64,000 nucleotides of DNA from Urophycis tenuis (Eukaryota; Chordata; Actinopteri; Gadiformes; Phycidae), in contig JAXIVH010000144.1 of assembly GCA_036785325.1 (NCBI GenBank), positions 244,001-308,000 on the forward strand, read 5' to 3'. The translations under genes and the position numbers were made by a program. Positions 1 through 10,540 of the stretch are shown here, one piece after another. Below the pieces are notes generated by a model. It ran no database searches and was not told the origin of the DNA. It saw nothing but the letters and a program-made list of their open reading frames with translations. Numbering within the stretch: position 1 is the stretch's first letter; each line of letters begins with the position of its first letter.

Positions 1-752
1 TAAGGGCAGCTGATTCTGTCACACAGATTCACTAGCACTTCACACTTTCATGCTGGTACACACTGTTTCTATTCCTGAATCTGCTATGAACTAATCCTAC
101 AAATTGCACTGCTTTTTGTGTGCCTTCCCTGTGTTGTCCACTGTATATTCATAATATGGCTTGTAACATTGCACCCTTGTATCAATATACAGTACATGCT
201 GTCTGCAATGTGAATGCATACTCCCCACTACTTGTGGTACATATTGCATGTTATTGTGGTAAAAAATGAAAATCCCTCTCAGCAGTAGTATGCTGCTGAT
301 GTGACAGGGAAGTGCTGCTTGAAATTATGAATCAGATGCATAACGCACCAATACACACTTGAACAGTAGTGGTGTAGAAGCATGTGGTTTCTCTCTCTTT
401 TAAGAACTTTGCTATGTACTCTATGTACATAGTGTGTACTGTGCAAGTGAGAGTTTCATCTCTTTCTCAGTTATCACCAAAGATTCTAGAGCGCTCACAT
501 ACTGTATACCTTACCCTTTTGGGGAGTACTCTATTTCATACTATGTCTCTCAATGAAGGTAAAAACAGATGGTAGATGCTGTTTATCTTGCTTTAGTCCA
601 GGAAACACATTGGGACACTTATAACAATGCGCAGGCACAAAAAAACCTACAATATTTTACACATATGCTACACTCTTGCCAGGGTGCTGACCACAGGGGT
701 ATACATACATTTCATGACTGGCAGTTCATCATTGATTTCTAGTTCTACTTGT
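1..752. other. Unassigned stretch
   Basis: AT-rich, with no conserved coding frame, TIR or tandem array that I recognise. Confidence 0.3.
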
Positions 753-1803
753 AGAAACCAGATCTCACTCACTCTCATCACTCATCTTCTACCGCTTATC
801 CGGGGTCGGGTCGCGGGGGCAACAGCTCGAGCAAGGAACCCCACTGTTCCCTTTCCCGGGCCACATCAGCCAGCTCTGACTGGGGGATCCCGAGGCGTTC
901 CCAGGCCAGTGTGGAGATATAATCTCTCCACCTCGTCCTGGGTCTTCCCCGTGGTCTCCTCCCAGCTGGTTGTGCCCGGAACACCTCCATAGGGAAGCGC
1001 CCGGGGGGCATCCTTATCAGATGCCCGAACCACCTCAACTGGCTCCTTTCCACGCAAAGGAGCAGCGGCTCTACTCCGAGTCTCTCCCGGATGACTGAGC
1101 TCCTCACCCTATCTCTAAGGGAGACGCCCGCCACCCTCCTGAGAAAACCCATTTCGGCCGCTTGTACCCGCGATCTCGTTCTTTCGGTCATGACCCAACC
1201 TTCATGACCATAGGTGAGAGTAGGAACAAAGATAGACCGGAAGATCGAGAGCTTCGCCTTCTGGCTCAGCTCCCTCTTCGTCACAACGGTGCGGTAGAGC
1301 AAATGCAAAACCGCCCTCGCTGCTCCGATTCTCCGGCCCATCTCCTGCTCCATCCTCCCCTCACTCATGAACAAGACCCCGAGGTACTTGAACTCCTTCA
1401 CTTGGGGTAAGGACTCATTCCCTACCCGGAGTAGGCAATCCACCGGTTTCCTGCTGAGAGCCATGGCCTCAGATTTAGAGGTGCTGATCCTCATTCCAAC
1501 CGCTTCACACTCGGCTGCGAACTGATCCAGTGAGTGCTGAAGGTCACAGGCCGATGATGCCATCAGGACCACATCATCTGCAAAAAGCAGCGATGTAGGG
1601 CTGGGTATCGTTCAAAATTTTTCGATACGGTGCTAATTTCGATACCTTGGTTTCGATACCGGTTCGATACGATACTTTTTTTGATACCTGATGTTTTAAA
1701 AATCAATTTCCTCAACAAAAATACATTAAGAATTATAGAATTCATTTTTACAAACCGGACCAAAAGGCAGGTTAGTGGTTGTGTATGTATGTATGTGTGT
1801 GTG

Positions 1804-2255
1804 TAAGTACAGACTCGCCCTGACTCGCCCCTGCATTCGCTCGCTTGGGGCGATAAAGTAATCGCCCATATCGGCTTGGATTTGAGGACGCTGATTGGCC
1901 AAATTTTATGTCATGCTTTCACATCTTAAATTAGTAATTGGCTAAAAAGTTACACAGACCCGTCTCCTGTTGGCGATTTCTCCATTGCCCCAGAGCTGTT
2001 GAAGCATGGGACACGGGACGTGTAGGAAAAGCATACATCTTGCACAGATGATTTTCTATCATATTTTACACATATTACTGGGTACAGTCATATTTCAAAC
2101 ACACACATATTAACAATTTGTATAATTTATTATTATTAGTTTTATTTTTTTATTTACTTATTTATTTATAAATAAGTAAATAAATAAATGTATATAAATA
2201 ATGTGGGTCAAGGGGGGGCGGTGCCCTAGCGCCCTCTATGGGCCAGCCGCCACTG
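1804..2255. mobile_element. Truncated copy of the CAGTGGCGGCTGG-TIR MITE
   Basis: Nearly identical over about 400 bp to the right part of the intact MITE at 7407-8171, ending in the same CCAGCCGCCACTG terminus. The left terminus is absent. Near 2150-2190 the copy has an AT-rich palindrome of TATT/AATA units not present in the intact copy. Confidence 0.7.
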
Positions 2256-2426
2256 TAACCTAGCAGCTGCCTGTAAAACAACGCAGAAGGTAATCGACAG
2301 GTAATAGACCTAGGCTGTAATGTTGTTGGCAAAACTCCCAGCTGAATCACTAGCCGATGTGGAAGGAGTCGGTCTGGTGACTGAGGTCCCGTCGTCCTTC
2401 TTAGCCATACAATCAAAAACGGAGCA

Positions 2427-2557
2427 ATCCGGCCAACAATTACATCGAATGCAACTGGACTTAGATTTGTCTGTGAAGACGTTTCGCCTCTTATCCAAGC
2501 GGCTTCATCAGTTCGTAACGCATCAGTCTGACTAGTCCGCACTAGTCTGACAGACAG
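2427..2557 (-). mobile_element. Solo 131-bp Penelope-like terminal fragment with hammerhead core
   Basis: Flanked by perfect 14-bp direct repeats TCAAAAACGGAGCA at 2413-2426 and 2558-2571, splitting the BED-finger exon of the hAT. The insert matches the flanks of the Penelope element at 50248-52037. Its minus strand contains CTGATGA ... GAAAC-GTC at 2478-2511, a hammerhead ribozyme core. Confidence 0.75.
2478..2511 (-). ncRNA. Hammerhead ribozyme core, solo copy
   Basis: Same core (CTGATGA, GCC/GGC helix II, GAAAC, GTC) inside the 131-bp solo insertion in the hAT at 1596-3226. Confidence 0.65.
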
Positions 2558-3741
2558 TCAAAAACGGAGCAGCTATCCGACCGGAGATTAATTTTGTGCA
2601 TTAGAAGTTGTTTTGCCAAATTAGACGTGTTGCCGTCTTTCGCCAGCACGATCTTTTGACAAATAGAACATCTGGCTCTATTGGTGTCCATCTGAGCGAA
2701 GTGAAGCCACACTTTGGACCTTTTAAACCAGAAAACGTCATGAGTATGGCTGGATATTATCAATGGCTCAATATTATAAATTGTTTTCGATCTGATACAG
2801 GTTTCAATACTATCGCTACAGACACTCCCCCGGAACGCCCACCAGGCGAAAATCGCCGAGCACAAAAACGCTTGGTCGCTCGTCAGTGTGAGCGTAGGGT
2901 TAGGCATTATGTTATCGGAAAATACAACGTTAAGACGATACGATAGTTGTGTTGTCATAGCGACGGTCAAGTAAACAAACGTTACTGCGCGCCCCGAATA
3001 TCTGACAGCCAATCACTAGCGACTTAAGATTCTGAGCTACTAATATTACGTGATTATTGGCTCACAGACGTCGCATTTACCCAGAGACAGTTGAAAAGAA
3101 GGCTGTGATGAATTTCATTGGGTATCGAAATGCAGCACCGGAAAAGTATTAATGTTTTGATATTCGATAGGATCGGAGCATTTCGGTCGGTGCCATAACC
3201 GGATCGAAATTCGATACCCAGCCCTACAGCGATGAGATCCCTAGCCCACCGACCTGCAACCTCTCCTCCCCCTGACTACGCCTCGATATCCTGTCCATGA
3301 AAACCACAAACAAGATTGGTGACAAAGCGCAGCCCTGGCGGAGGCCAACCCCCACCAGAAACGAGTCCGACTTACTGCCGAGAACCCGGACACAACTCTC
3401 GCTTTGGGTGTACAGAGATTGGATGGCCCTGAGAAGTGCCCTCCTCACTCCATACTCCCGTAGCACCTCCCACAATATCTCCCGGGGAACCCGGTCATAC
3501 GCCTTCTCCAGATCTACAAAACACATGTAGACCGGATGGGCATACTCCCAGGCCCCCTCCAGGATTCTTGCAAGAGTGAAGAGCTGGTCCGTTGTTCCAC
3601 GACCAGAACGGAATCCGCATTGTTCCTCCTCAATCTGAGGTTCGGCTATCGGCCGACCTTCACGCGATGTTGAAGAGCCGTGTCATCCACGACAGGCCCT
3701 CCACACCCAGAAACCAGATCCTCATAGAGAATTAGAATATA

Positions 3742-4110
3742 TTAATACAAACCTTCACTATCTTGAGCTGCCTTTTCTCTCCTCTTGAGTGCTCTTGCAA
3801 TATGCTCTTTGTTGGTGAAGAGCATGTAGCACTCTTGGTGGTATCCAACATTAGCTGGCACATCTTGGATGTTATCCAAGTTCAGCTTATATGCCACTAT
3901 GGCATTTTCAGCAATTATACTCTGCGTGGTTTGCAGGTTCACCCATGAATGTGCACATTGTACAAATTTTGCCCAACTTGTCTGGGAAAAAGGAGTTACA
4001 GGGCTATTTGCAGTTGGAGCTACATGCATGCAGCACTTCATTTTCAGTATTACTACTAGCATACACACGTGTCTGTAGATAGTGTCATCTGTGTAGACAA
4101 AATTAGACAA
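3742..4110 (-). other. Possible exon of an unrecognised protein
   Basis: Minus-strand ORF containing TSWAKFVQCAHSWVNLQTTQ and NVGYHQECYMLFTNKEHIAR. It ends at a GT donor near 3753 after ...AAQDSEG. The W..F..CA..W and H..CY..FTNK..I pattern recurs in fish proteins of unknown function that are often transposon-linked. There is no clear start and the next exon is not found. The sequence to about 4,500 shows nothing else I recognise. Confidence 0.3.
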
Positions 4111-4519
4111 AATGCTACCAACATCTGTCTATCGATACCTCTGAAGTTGGAAGTCCATAATCTGCAGCAGAAAGGTGTTCCACATCAGCAAGACTACAGT
4201 CCGTTATCCTATGGTAGCGCTGTTGCAAATTCGTCTACACGAAAGTATTACAAACAGTCAATTTTAGAAGTTTATGGCAAAAATGCATTCATTCATTCAT
4301 TCAAGAGAGCGGCACACAAGCGTCACCCCTCGTTGTTTACTTCCTGTTGTCCAGGGAACGCAGCGGATTTCTGTAGCAGTCTTGTGAATTTGCCAGTTTA
4401 AAAATGTGAGCATTGTGAATGGTTTTTACGTCTCATGTGCGCGAAACAAAGTTGGAAACAATGTCTGTAGTGCTTAGGTGATTTTTTAAAATGTCATCAG
4501 TAAAAAAAATCTTACACAC

Positions 4520-5450
4520 CCGATCGGAATTTACGAAATTCACAATATCGAAGCTCGGCCCATCGACTAACATGTTCTGGGCTTGTCCTGCCCTTGCGCC
4601 GTTCTGGAAGGGTTTTTTTGACACTCTATCAGCCATTACTTCTACCAACATCTGTCCCTCACCATTAGTGGCCTTGTTTGGTGTCCTACCTTTTGGCCAT
4701 TCACTACCATCCTACTTCTGTGAACTACTTCTAGCGAGGCACGTTATATTGCTACACTGGAAGAACTCCCACCCCCCCTCCCACTCTCAATGGATTAGGG
4801 ATGCCCTTCATTTTATGACACTGGAAAAAATTAAATACTCTTTGCGTGGTACCTCTACTAAGTTCTGTAAGGTCTGGGAACCCTTCTTAGATCATGTTAG
4901 GTCTCTTCAATTAGATACCGCCACCATTGATTAATTCGCCCCTACAACGCACCAATGTCCTGTTTCAACTACCCTTACCGATAGCACATATTAGCAGCAT
5001 GCAGCTCTACTTATTTTTTATTTATTTATTTATTATTATTATTGTTGTATATATATTGTTTTTTATTATTATGTATGTTTTTGTTTCCTTATTTAAGGTC
5101 TTTACATGATACAACAGCCCACTTAATGCAAGTAGATGTGTGTGTGTTTGTGTCTATGTCTATTTGAGCGGATGTGAGTGAGAGAGTTGTATGGTCAGAG
5201 AAGATGGGATAGTGTGAATGAGCATTTTTCTACAACATTATCTGCCACTGCAAGCATTTAACAGCCAGTTGTGTTTTTGTCTGCTTTTAGTTTTCTTTCT
5301 GTCTGTGTATCAAATTGCTTTAGTTGTCTGTTTGATTTGGGAAGGGGAGGGGGGTGGGGGGCGGCATTGTGTATCCTCACCATTTGACTGTTTGTCACGT
5401 AATCTTCTCACTTCTTATCTGTGAGGACTATTGAACTTTAAATTGAACTT
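4520..5450 (+). mobile_element. 3' fragment of an L1-type LINE (ORF2 C-terminus)
   Basis: ORF 4491-4934 encodes MFWACPALAPFWKGFFDTLS and later LLARHVILLHWKNSHPPSHS and IRDALHFMTLEKIKYSLRGT, the conserved C-terminal region of L1 ORF2 in fish. Everything upstream (endonuclease, RT) is missing. An AT- and GT-rich 3' UTR follows to about 5,450, where sequence matching an L2 3' end begins. Confidence 0.65.
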
Positions 5451-5454
5451 TAAA

Positions 5455-5700
5455 TATTGCACATACCGGTACTCGCGACCACCGTAGCATTTTTATTTTT
5501 ATTCTTATTTTTATTTAGATTTTTTTGATACCTATATTTTTATATATTTATATTTATATTGCATGTTGTCTTGCACCAGGGATTGAGGGAAACGGCATTT
5601 CGGTTCTTGTGTATGGCCTGTACATTCATGAAAACTGACAATAAAGTTTACTTGAATCTTGAATCTTAAATCTTGTATTAAAATTTCTACAAATAAATCA
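5455..5700 (+). mobile_element. L2-type LINE 3' UTR fragment (plus orientation)
   Basis: Ends in AATAAAG and a TTGAATCT tandem tail. Its last 190 bp are the inverse complement of the L2 3' end starting at 5702, so the two tails face each other. Confidence 0.6.
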
Positions 5701-5701
5701 T

Positions 5702-7175
5702 CAAGTCAAGTCAAGTACTTTATTGTCAGTTTTCATGAATGTACAGGACATGCACAAAAACCGAAATGCCGTTTCCCTCGATCCCCGGTGCTAGACAAGT
5801 ATGCAAATTTAAATATAAATATATAAAAATATAAGTACTAAAATCTAAATAAAATGGTGGTCGCGAATACGTGCAATTGTTGTGGACAGTGTAGACAGTG
5901 TAAACAGTAAGAGGTGCAGTATGGAGGGTAATAAACAGTAATAAATAAACAGTATGGACAAAGTATTGTATAAAGTATAAAGTATAAACATTATGGACAT
6001 AAAGAATGGTATAAAGAATAAGCAGAGTATAAACAGTATGGACATAGGCAGTGTATAAACAGTATGGACATAATAAAGTATAGTATATTATAAAGTATAA
6101 ACAGAACAGAAAAGTATAAAGTATGAACAGTGTATAAACAGTTGTTACAGTGTATAAAATTATAAACAGTTGTAACAGTGTATAAAAAGTGTATAAAAAG
6201 TAAAAACAGTATGAACAGTTATGTAACAGATTTATAAACAGTATGGACAGTGTTCACGTGTAAAGTGTAAAGTGGCTGTGCATGGTGGAGGGGGGTGGTG
6301 GGGCTGTGCATGGTGGTAGGGGGTGGTGGGGGGTGTGTGGTGGTGGTTAAAGTCCAGGGGGAGAGAGGTTGTGTGCAGGTGTCCGGGGTTGAATGGGTGG
6401 GGCTGGGAATGGTGGGGGGGTGGGTGGGGCTGAGAATGGGTGGGGGTTGGTGTCAGTGTCCAATGTTTGTGTGGGCAGAGGGCAGAGAAAGAAAGCGGGT
6501 CAGTGCTGAGTTCAGCATCCTGACCGCCTGGTGGATGAAGCTGTCCTTCAGTCTGCTGGTCCTTGCCTTGAGACTCCTCATCCTCCTCCCAGAGGGCAGG
6601 AGGTTGAAGAGGCAGTGGGAGGGGTGGTGAAGTCGCCCCCAATGCTGACACTGACACCACCCCCCACCCATTCTCAGCCCCACCTACCCCCCCACCATTC
6701 CCAGCCCCACCCATTCAACAGGCGTGTATTGTAGATGTCCTGGAGGGAGGGGAGGGGAGCACCGATGATCTTCTCAGCTGCTCTCACTATGCGCTGCAGG
6801 GTCTTCTTACAGGACGCGGTGCAGCCGCTGTACCACACAGTGATGCAGCTGGTCAGGATGCTCTCGGTGGTTCCCCGGTAGAAGGAGCACATGATGGGGG
6901 CAGGTGCTCTCGCTCTCCGAAGTTTGCGGAGAAAGTAGAGGCGCTGCTGAGCTTTGCCGGCCAGTGATGTGGTGTTGCAGCTCCAGGAGAGGTCCTCAGT
7001 GAGATGCAGCCCAATGAACTTGGTGCTGCTCACTCTCTCCACAGCAGCACCGTTGATGGTCTTTGGTTGATTCCACATGCACACATGTTCACGGCCCACA
7101 ACACACAAGATAGCAGCCGGCAAGGTTTCCAGGTCAGCTGGCAAGTCTGGGGTTCTTGTATTGTTTTTAGCATAC
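5702..7175 (-). mobile_element. L2/Maui-like LINE, 5'-truncated, rearranged
   Basis: Minus-strand frames encode the RT thumb and C-terminus: FIGLHLTEDLSWSCNTTSLA, KAQQRLYFLRKLRRARAPAP, ESILTSCITVWYSGC, LQRIVRAAEKIIGAPLPSLQ, then LPSGRRMRSLKARTSRLKDS. The coding sequence is interrupted by a 72-bp inverted duplication (6389-6460 and 6647-6718). A tail of TCAAG repeats marks the 3' end at 5702. The 5700-6240 part is a drifted TATAAACAG-rich stretch. Confidence 0.75.
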
Positions 7176-7189
7176 ATGATTATAAAAAC

Positions 7190-7237
7190 CCCCGCGACCC
7201 TCGTAGAGGATAAGCGGTTACGATAATGGATGGATGG
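7190..7237 (+). mobile_element. 48-bp remnant of a Rex3/RTE 3' end with 14-bp TSD
   Basis: Only the last bases of an RTE LINE (CCTCGTAGAGGATAAGCGGT and a GGAT tail) lie between perfect direct repeats ATGATTATAAAAAC at 7176-7189 and 7238-7251. This is an extreme 5' truncation. Confidence 0.75.
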
Positions 7238-7268
7238 ATGATTATAAAAACATTTTTAGACACTGGAC

Positions 7269-8793
7269 TAGGGCTGCAACTAACGACTATTTTAATAGTC
7301 GACTAGTCACCGACTATTGAAACGATTAGTCGACTAATTATTAATTGATGCTGATCTATGATATGATGATATGATGCTGATCATATCATAGATCAGCATC
7401 TGCAATCAGTGGCGGCTGGTGAAGAATATTCTAGGTGGGGCTGTGCCATATTCAGTCAATTTCAGTAACCATCCTAATACATTGAACACAAACTACAGGA
7501 AACGAGTGCTCTGTGAAATAGTCAATAATTATATAATGCCAATATTAAAAAGTTGAGGTATTCTAACACAAAACATAAACAACATATTGCACAAGCACAA
7601 GCTTTCCATTTTTTCATTTGAAATTGAATTTGTAGTCACTTTGGGCTCTATGAAATTACAGTAAACATTTTATATACTAAACAATCAAGAAAATAATCAG
7701 CAGATTAATAGGTAGTGAAAATTAAGGACTAAAAAATACTAAGGTCAACTATATACAACTGTATACAACTATATACAGACTCGCCCTGACCAGCATTCGC
7801 TCGCTTGGGGCGATAAAGTAATCGCCCATATCTGCTTGGATTTGAGGACGCTGATTGGCCAAATTTAATGTCATGCTTTCACATCTTAAATTAGTAATTG
7901 GCTAAACAGTTACACAGACCCGCCTCCTTGGGGCGATTTCTCCATCGCCCCAGAGCTGTTGAAGCATGGGACACGGGACGTTTAGGAAAAGCATACATCT
8001 TGTACAGATGATTTTCTATCATATTTTACACATATTACTGGGTAAAGTCATATTTCAAACACACAAATATTAACAATTTGTATAATTTATTACTATTAGT
8101 TTTATTTATTTATTTATTGTGGGTCAAGGGGGGGCGGTGCCCTATCGCCCTCTATGGGCCAGCCGCCACTGTCTGCAATACTGACTCAGTGAGGGCAGTC
8201 GCCTGTTGCGGGGTGCACGTCTGCCTCTTTTGCAGAAAGGGGTCCATGGTGGCTCTCTTCTTCGGACTGCATGCATTTAATTTAAAATACGTTTGTCAGG
8301 CACAGTCAGGCATAACGTTAAAGCTCTCTTTTAAAGCAAAAAAACGTGTATAAAATGTACATCAAAAACAAAACGTATTGGCTTGAATGTTACTTGAAAC
8401 TTACCGAGGCAGACTCCGTTTCGTTTAACTGCCCGACGTGCTTTCTCTTTAAATGTTCGTGCATCACCGAGGTGCTGCCGTGATACGCAAGGTCTGCTTT
8501 GCAAACCTTGCAAGTTATCTTTTTATTCGCCGTATCCAGGCTAAAATGCTCCCAAACTTTTGAAGTTTTGGTACGCGTAGCTAATGTGTTGGACGCTGCC
8601 ATTTCTGTGTACGTTACCGCTCGACAGAGACGCATGTGAGCGTGCATGTGCGACTCTCGGCAGAGATTGTAAGTGAGATGCCTCACTCTGTTGGAAAAAC
8701 ACGTCTGGCGACAATAGTCGACAATGGAATTCATTGTCGACTATTTCTATTATCGATTTTTGTCGACAACGTCGACGAATCGTTGCAGCCCTA
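7269..8793. mobile_element. Non-autonomous hAT with BED-finger exon and 8-bp TSD
   Basis: TIRs TAGGGCTGCAAC and GTTGCAGCCCTA are flanked by CACTGGAC at 7261-7268 and 8794-8801. The minus strand retains a first exon: MAASNTLATRTKTSKVWEHF, continuing into a BED zinc finger (C..C...H....H). The catalytic region is gone. A second MITE (7407-8171) is nested inside. A perfect 21-bp inverted repeat (7347-7367 and 7380-7400) sits next to that insertion. Confidence 0.85.
7407..8171. mobile_element. 765-bp MITE with CAGTGGCGGCTGG termini and 8-bp TSD
   Basis: Perfect 13-bp TIRs CAGTGGCGGCTGG/CCAGCCGCCACTG with target duplication TCTGCAAT at 7399-7406 and 8172-8179. The 8-bp duplication suggests a hAT-mobilised element. 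No coding potential. A partial copy is at 1804-2255. Confidence 0.85.
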
Positions 8794-8801
8794 CACTGGA
8801 C

Positions 8802-9104
8802 CCGATATCAGGTTTGAAAGGCAGTTACAAAACTTGTGACAATACAAACAAACCTTTACTTAATAAACAGTTTGGGTATGGCAAGAAAACCCTCATGGAC
8901 ACATTCCTCTATCCATACTGGTATCCAGCCAGGTACAACGATAAGAACAGCGACAAACGGCAAGTAAACAGCGGAAAATTGATCATTTGCATCTGCCTGT
9001 TACTATTTGGGGATATACATCAATGCCCGGATCCGATGCCAAGAAATACGATCTGGTTTCCAGAGATCTCACTCTACTGATACATGCTTACTCTTTTTAA
9101 CAGA
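8802..9104. other. Unassigned stretch between hAT and LINE
   Basis: An open plus frame (8724-9080) runs out of the hAT terminus and has no recognisable domain. Probably anonymous intergenic DNA. Confidence 0.3.
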
Positions 9105-10540
9105 TTTTATTTAAAAAGAGGTAGATAATGGGAAATTCTGTGGTATGGTGATGTTGGACCTACAGAAGGCATTTGACACAGCTGACCACGGTGATTTACT
9201 GCATAAATTGAGAGCTATGGGTTTTAGTGAATTAACAGTGAAATGGGTGGGCTCCTATTTGGGGAATAGAATGCAAGTGATGGACATTGGGGGTACAATG
9301 TCTCAACCGCTAGGCATTGACTGTGGCGTTCCTCAAGGGAGTGTTTTGGGGCCACTTCTTTCTTTTATATATTAATGATTTAAAGTCTGTCTGTTCATCC
9401 AATCTTTTTTTATATGCAGATGATTCTGCGCTGGTAGTTTCTCATGAGGATAAAAACATTATTGAACAAACATTAGTGCAGATCTTCTAAATGGTAGCAG
9501 GTGGATGACTGACAACAGGTTATCACTTCATGTAGGAAAAACAGAATCCATTCTTTTTGCATCAAAGATTAGATTGAAAAAAGCCTCCAATTTTAAAGTC
9601 CTAGTTGGAGATTCTGAAATTACAGCCAAGGAATCAGTCAGTTACCTTGGCTGTGTATTAGACTGCAACTTAAGTGGCATGGGTCAGGCACAGAAGGCAA
9701 TCACCAAAATAAATCATAGAGTCCGTTTTCTGGCCAGAATTTCAAAATTTCTGGATAGGAAAACAATGGTCATTTTGGCAGGACCCTTAATTCAGCCGTA
9801 TTTTGATTATGCATGTGGCTCATGGTATAATGGCGTCACAATGAAGTTGAAGCATAGGCTACAGACCTCACAAAACAAGTTAATCTGACTTGTTGTGGAC
9901 CTCCCCATGAGAACCCACCTTGAATCATCCCACTTTGATAAGGTGGGATGATTGAAGGTGGAGGATCGTGTATCTCTGTTGCAGTTATGTATGGTACATA
10001 GGAGTGTTTATGGGGTGGTACCCAATTATTTAAAAAAATATTTAAATAGAGTAAATGAAGTTCACCGCTATTCCACTAGGGGAAGCGTAACAGATTTTGT
10101 TCCACCTAGAGTTAAGACGAACATGGGTAAAGAGTCCTTTCTTTATGTTGGAACTATACTTTGGAACAGGTTACCTGGCCCACTCAAATCAGTCAGGAAC
10201 ATAAGCCGTTTTAAACTAAATTTGAAAAAATGGTTTAGACACCAATCTTAGACTGTTGGCAATTATTTGTCATGTATATTTGAAACTGTAAATTATGTTT
10301 TTATGTGTCTTATGTATGTATATATGTATGAATGATACATGTTTGATGTATGTATGTTATGCTGCTACTTGCCCCTGTCTCCTACCCTATAGGGACCACA
10401 ATGGAAATAAGCCTTAGGGCTTTATTGTGTCATCCCTGACTATTTTTATGTATATAATGTATGGAACGAGTTAGGGTTAGGGTTAGTTGTTTCATATTTT
10501 TATTTCAAGAATGGTCAAGTAAAATCAATCAATCAATCAA
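9105..10540 (+). mobile_element. CR1/L2-type LINE, 5'-truncated, frameshifted
   Basis: Starts inside the RT domain: MLDLQKAFDTADHGDLLHKL, GVPQGSVLGPLLS, then after a frame change NLFLYADDSALV (catalytic YADD). Further ORFs (9505-9888, 9952-10251) give LGCVLDCNLSGMGQAQKAI and the C-terminus WNRLPGPLKSVRNISRFKLN. It ends with an AATC tandem tail near 10,540. At least three frame breaks make it non-functional. Confidence 0.75.

Larger units (their letters stand above)
1596..3226. mobile_element. hAT element with 8-bp TSD, inserted in the RTE LINE
   Basis: TIRs TAGGGCTGGGTATCG and its complement are flanked by CAGCGATG at 1588-1595 and 3227-3234. Minus-strand frames encode a BED zinc finger (RSKVWLHFAQMDTNRARC..C..., about 2610-2720), the N-terminal part of a ZBED-type transposase. 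The rest of the transposase is missing. The element carries a truncated copy of a second MITE (1804-2255) and a 131-bp Penelope/hammerhead fragment (2427-2557). Confidence 0.85.
765..3708 (-). mobile_element. RTE/Rex3-type LINE, 5'-truncated, split by a hAT
   Basis: Minus-strand reverse transcriptase in two parts. 3224-3526 carries VDLEKAYDRVPREILWEVLR and GLRQGCALSPILFVVFMDRI (RT core). 796-1572 carries MVLMASSACDLQHSLDQFAA through the RTE thumb and C-terminus (WVMTERTRSRVQAAEMGFLRR, RGRPRTRWRDYI). A 12-bp target duplication AGAAACCAGATC lies at 753-764 and 3709-3720. The 3' end is a short tandem TCATC-type tail, typical of Rex3. A hAT at 1596-3226 interrupts the catalytic FADD region, so the element is dead. 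Confidence 0.85.

Noticed and set aside
6232..6734. Gly/Trp- and Pro/His-rich ORFs
   Set aside because: They arise from GGTGGGG-rich sequence and its inverted copy inside a decayed L2 LINE.
10466..10486. TTAGGG-like repeat suggesting an interstitial telomere
   Set aside because: Only two to three units, in the 3' UTR of a LINE. Common by chance in fish DNA.
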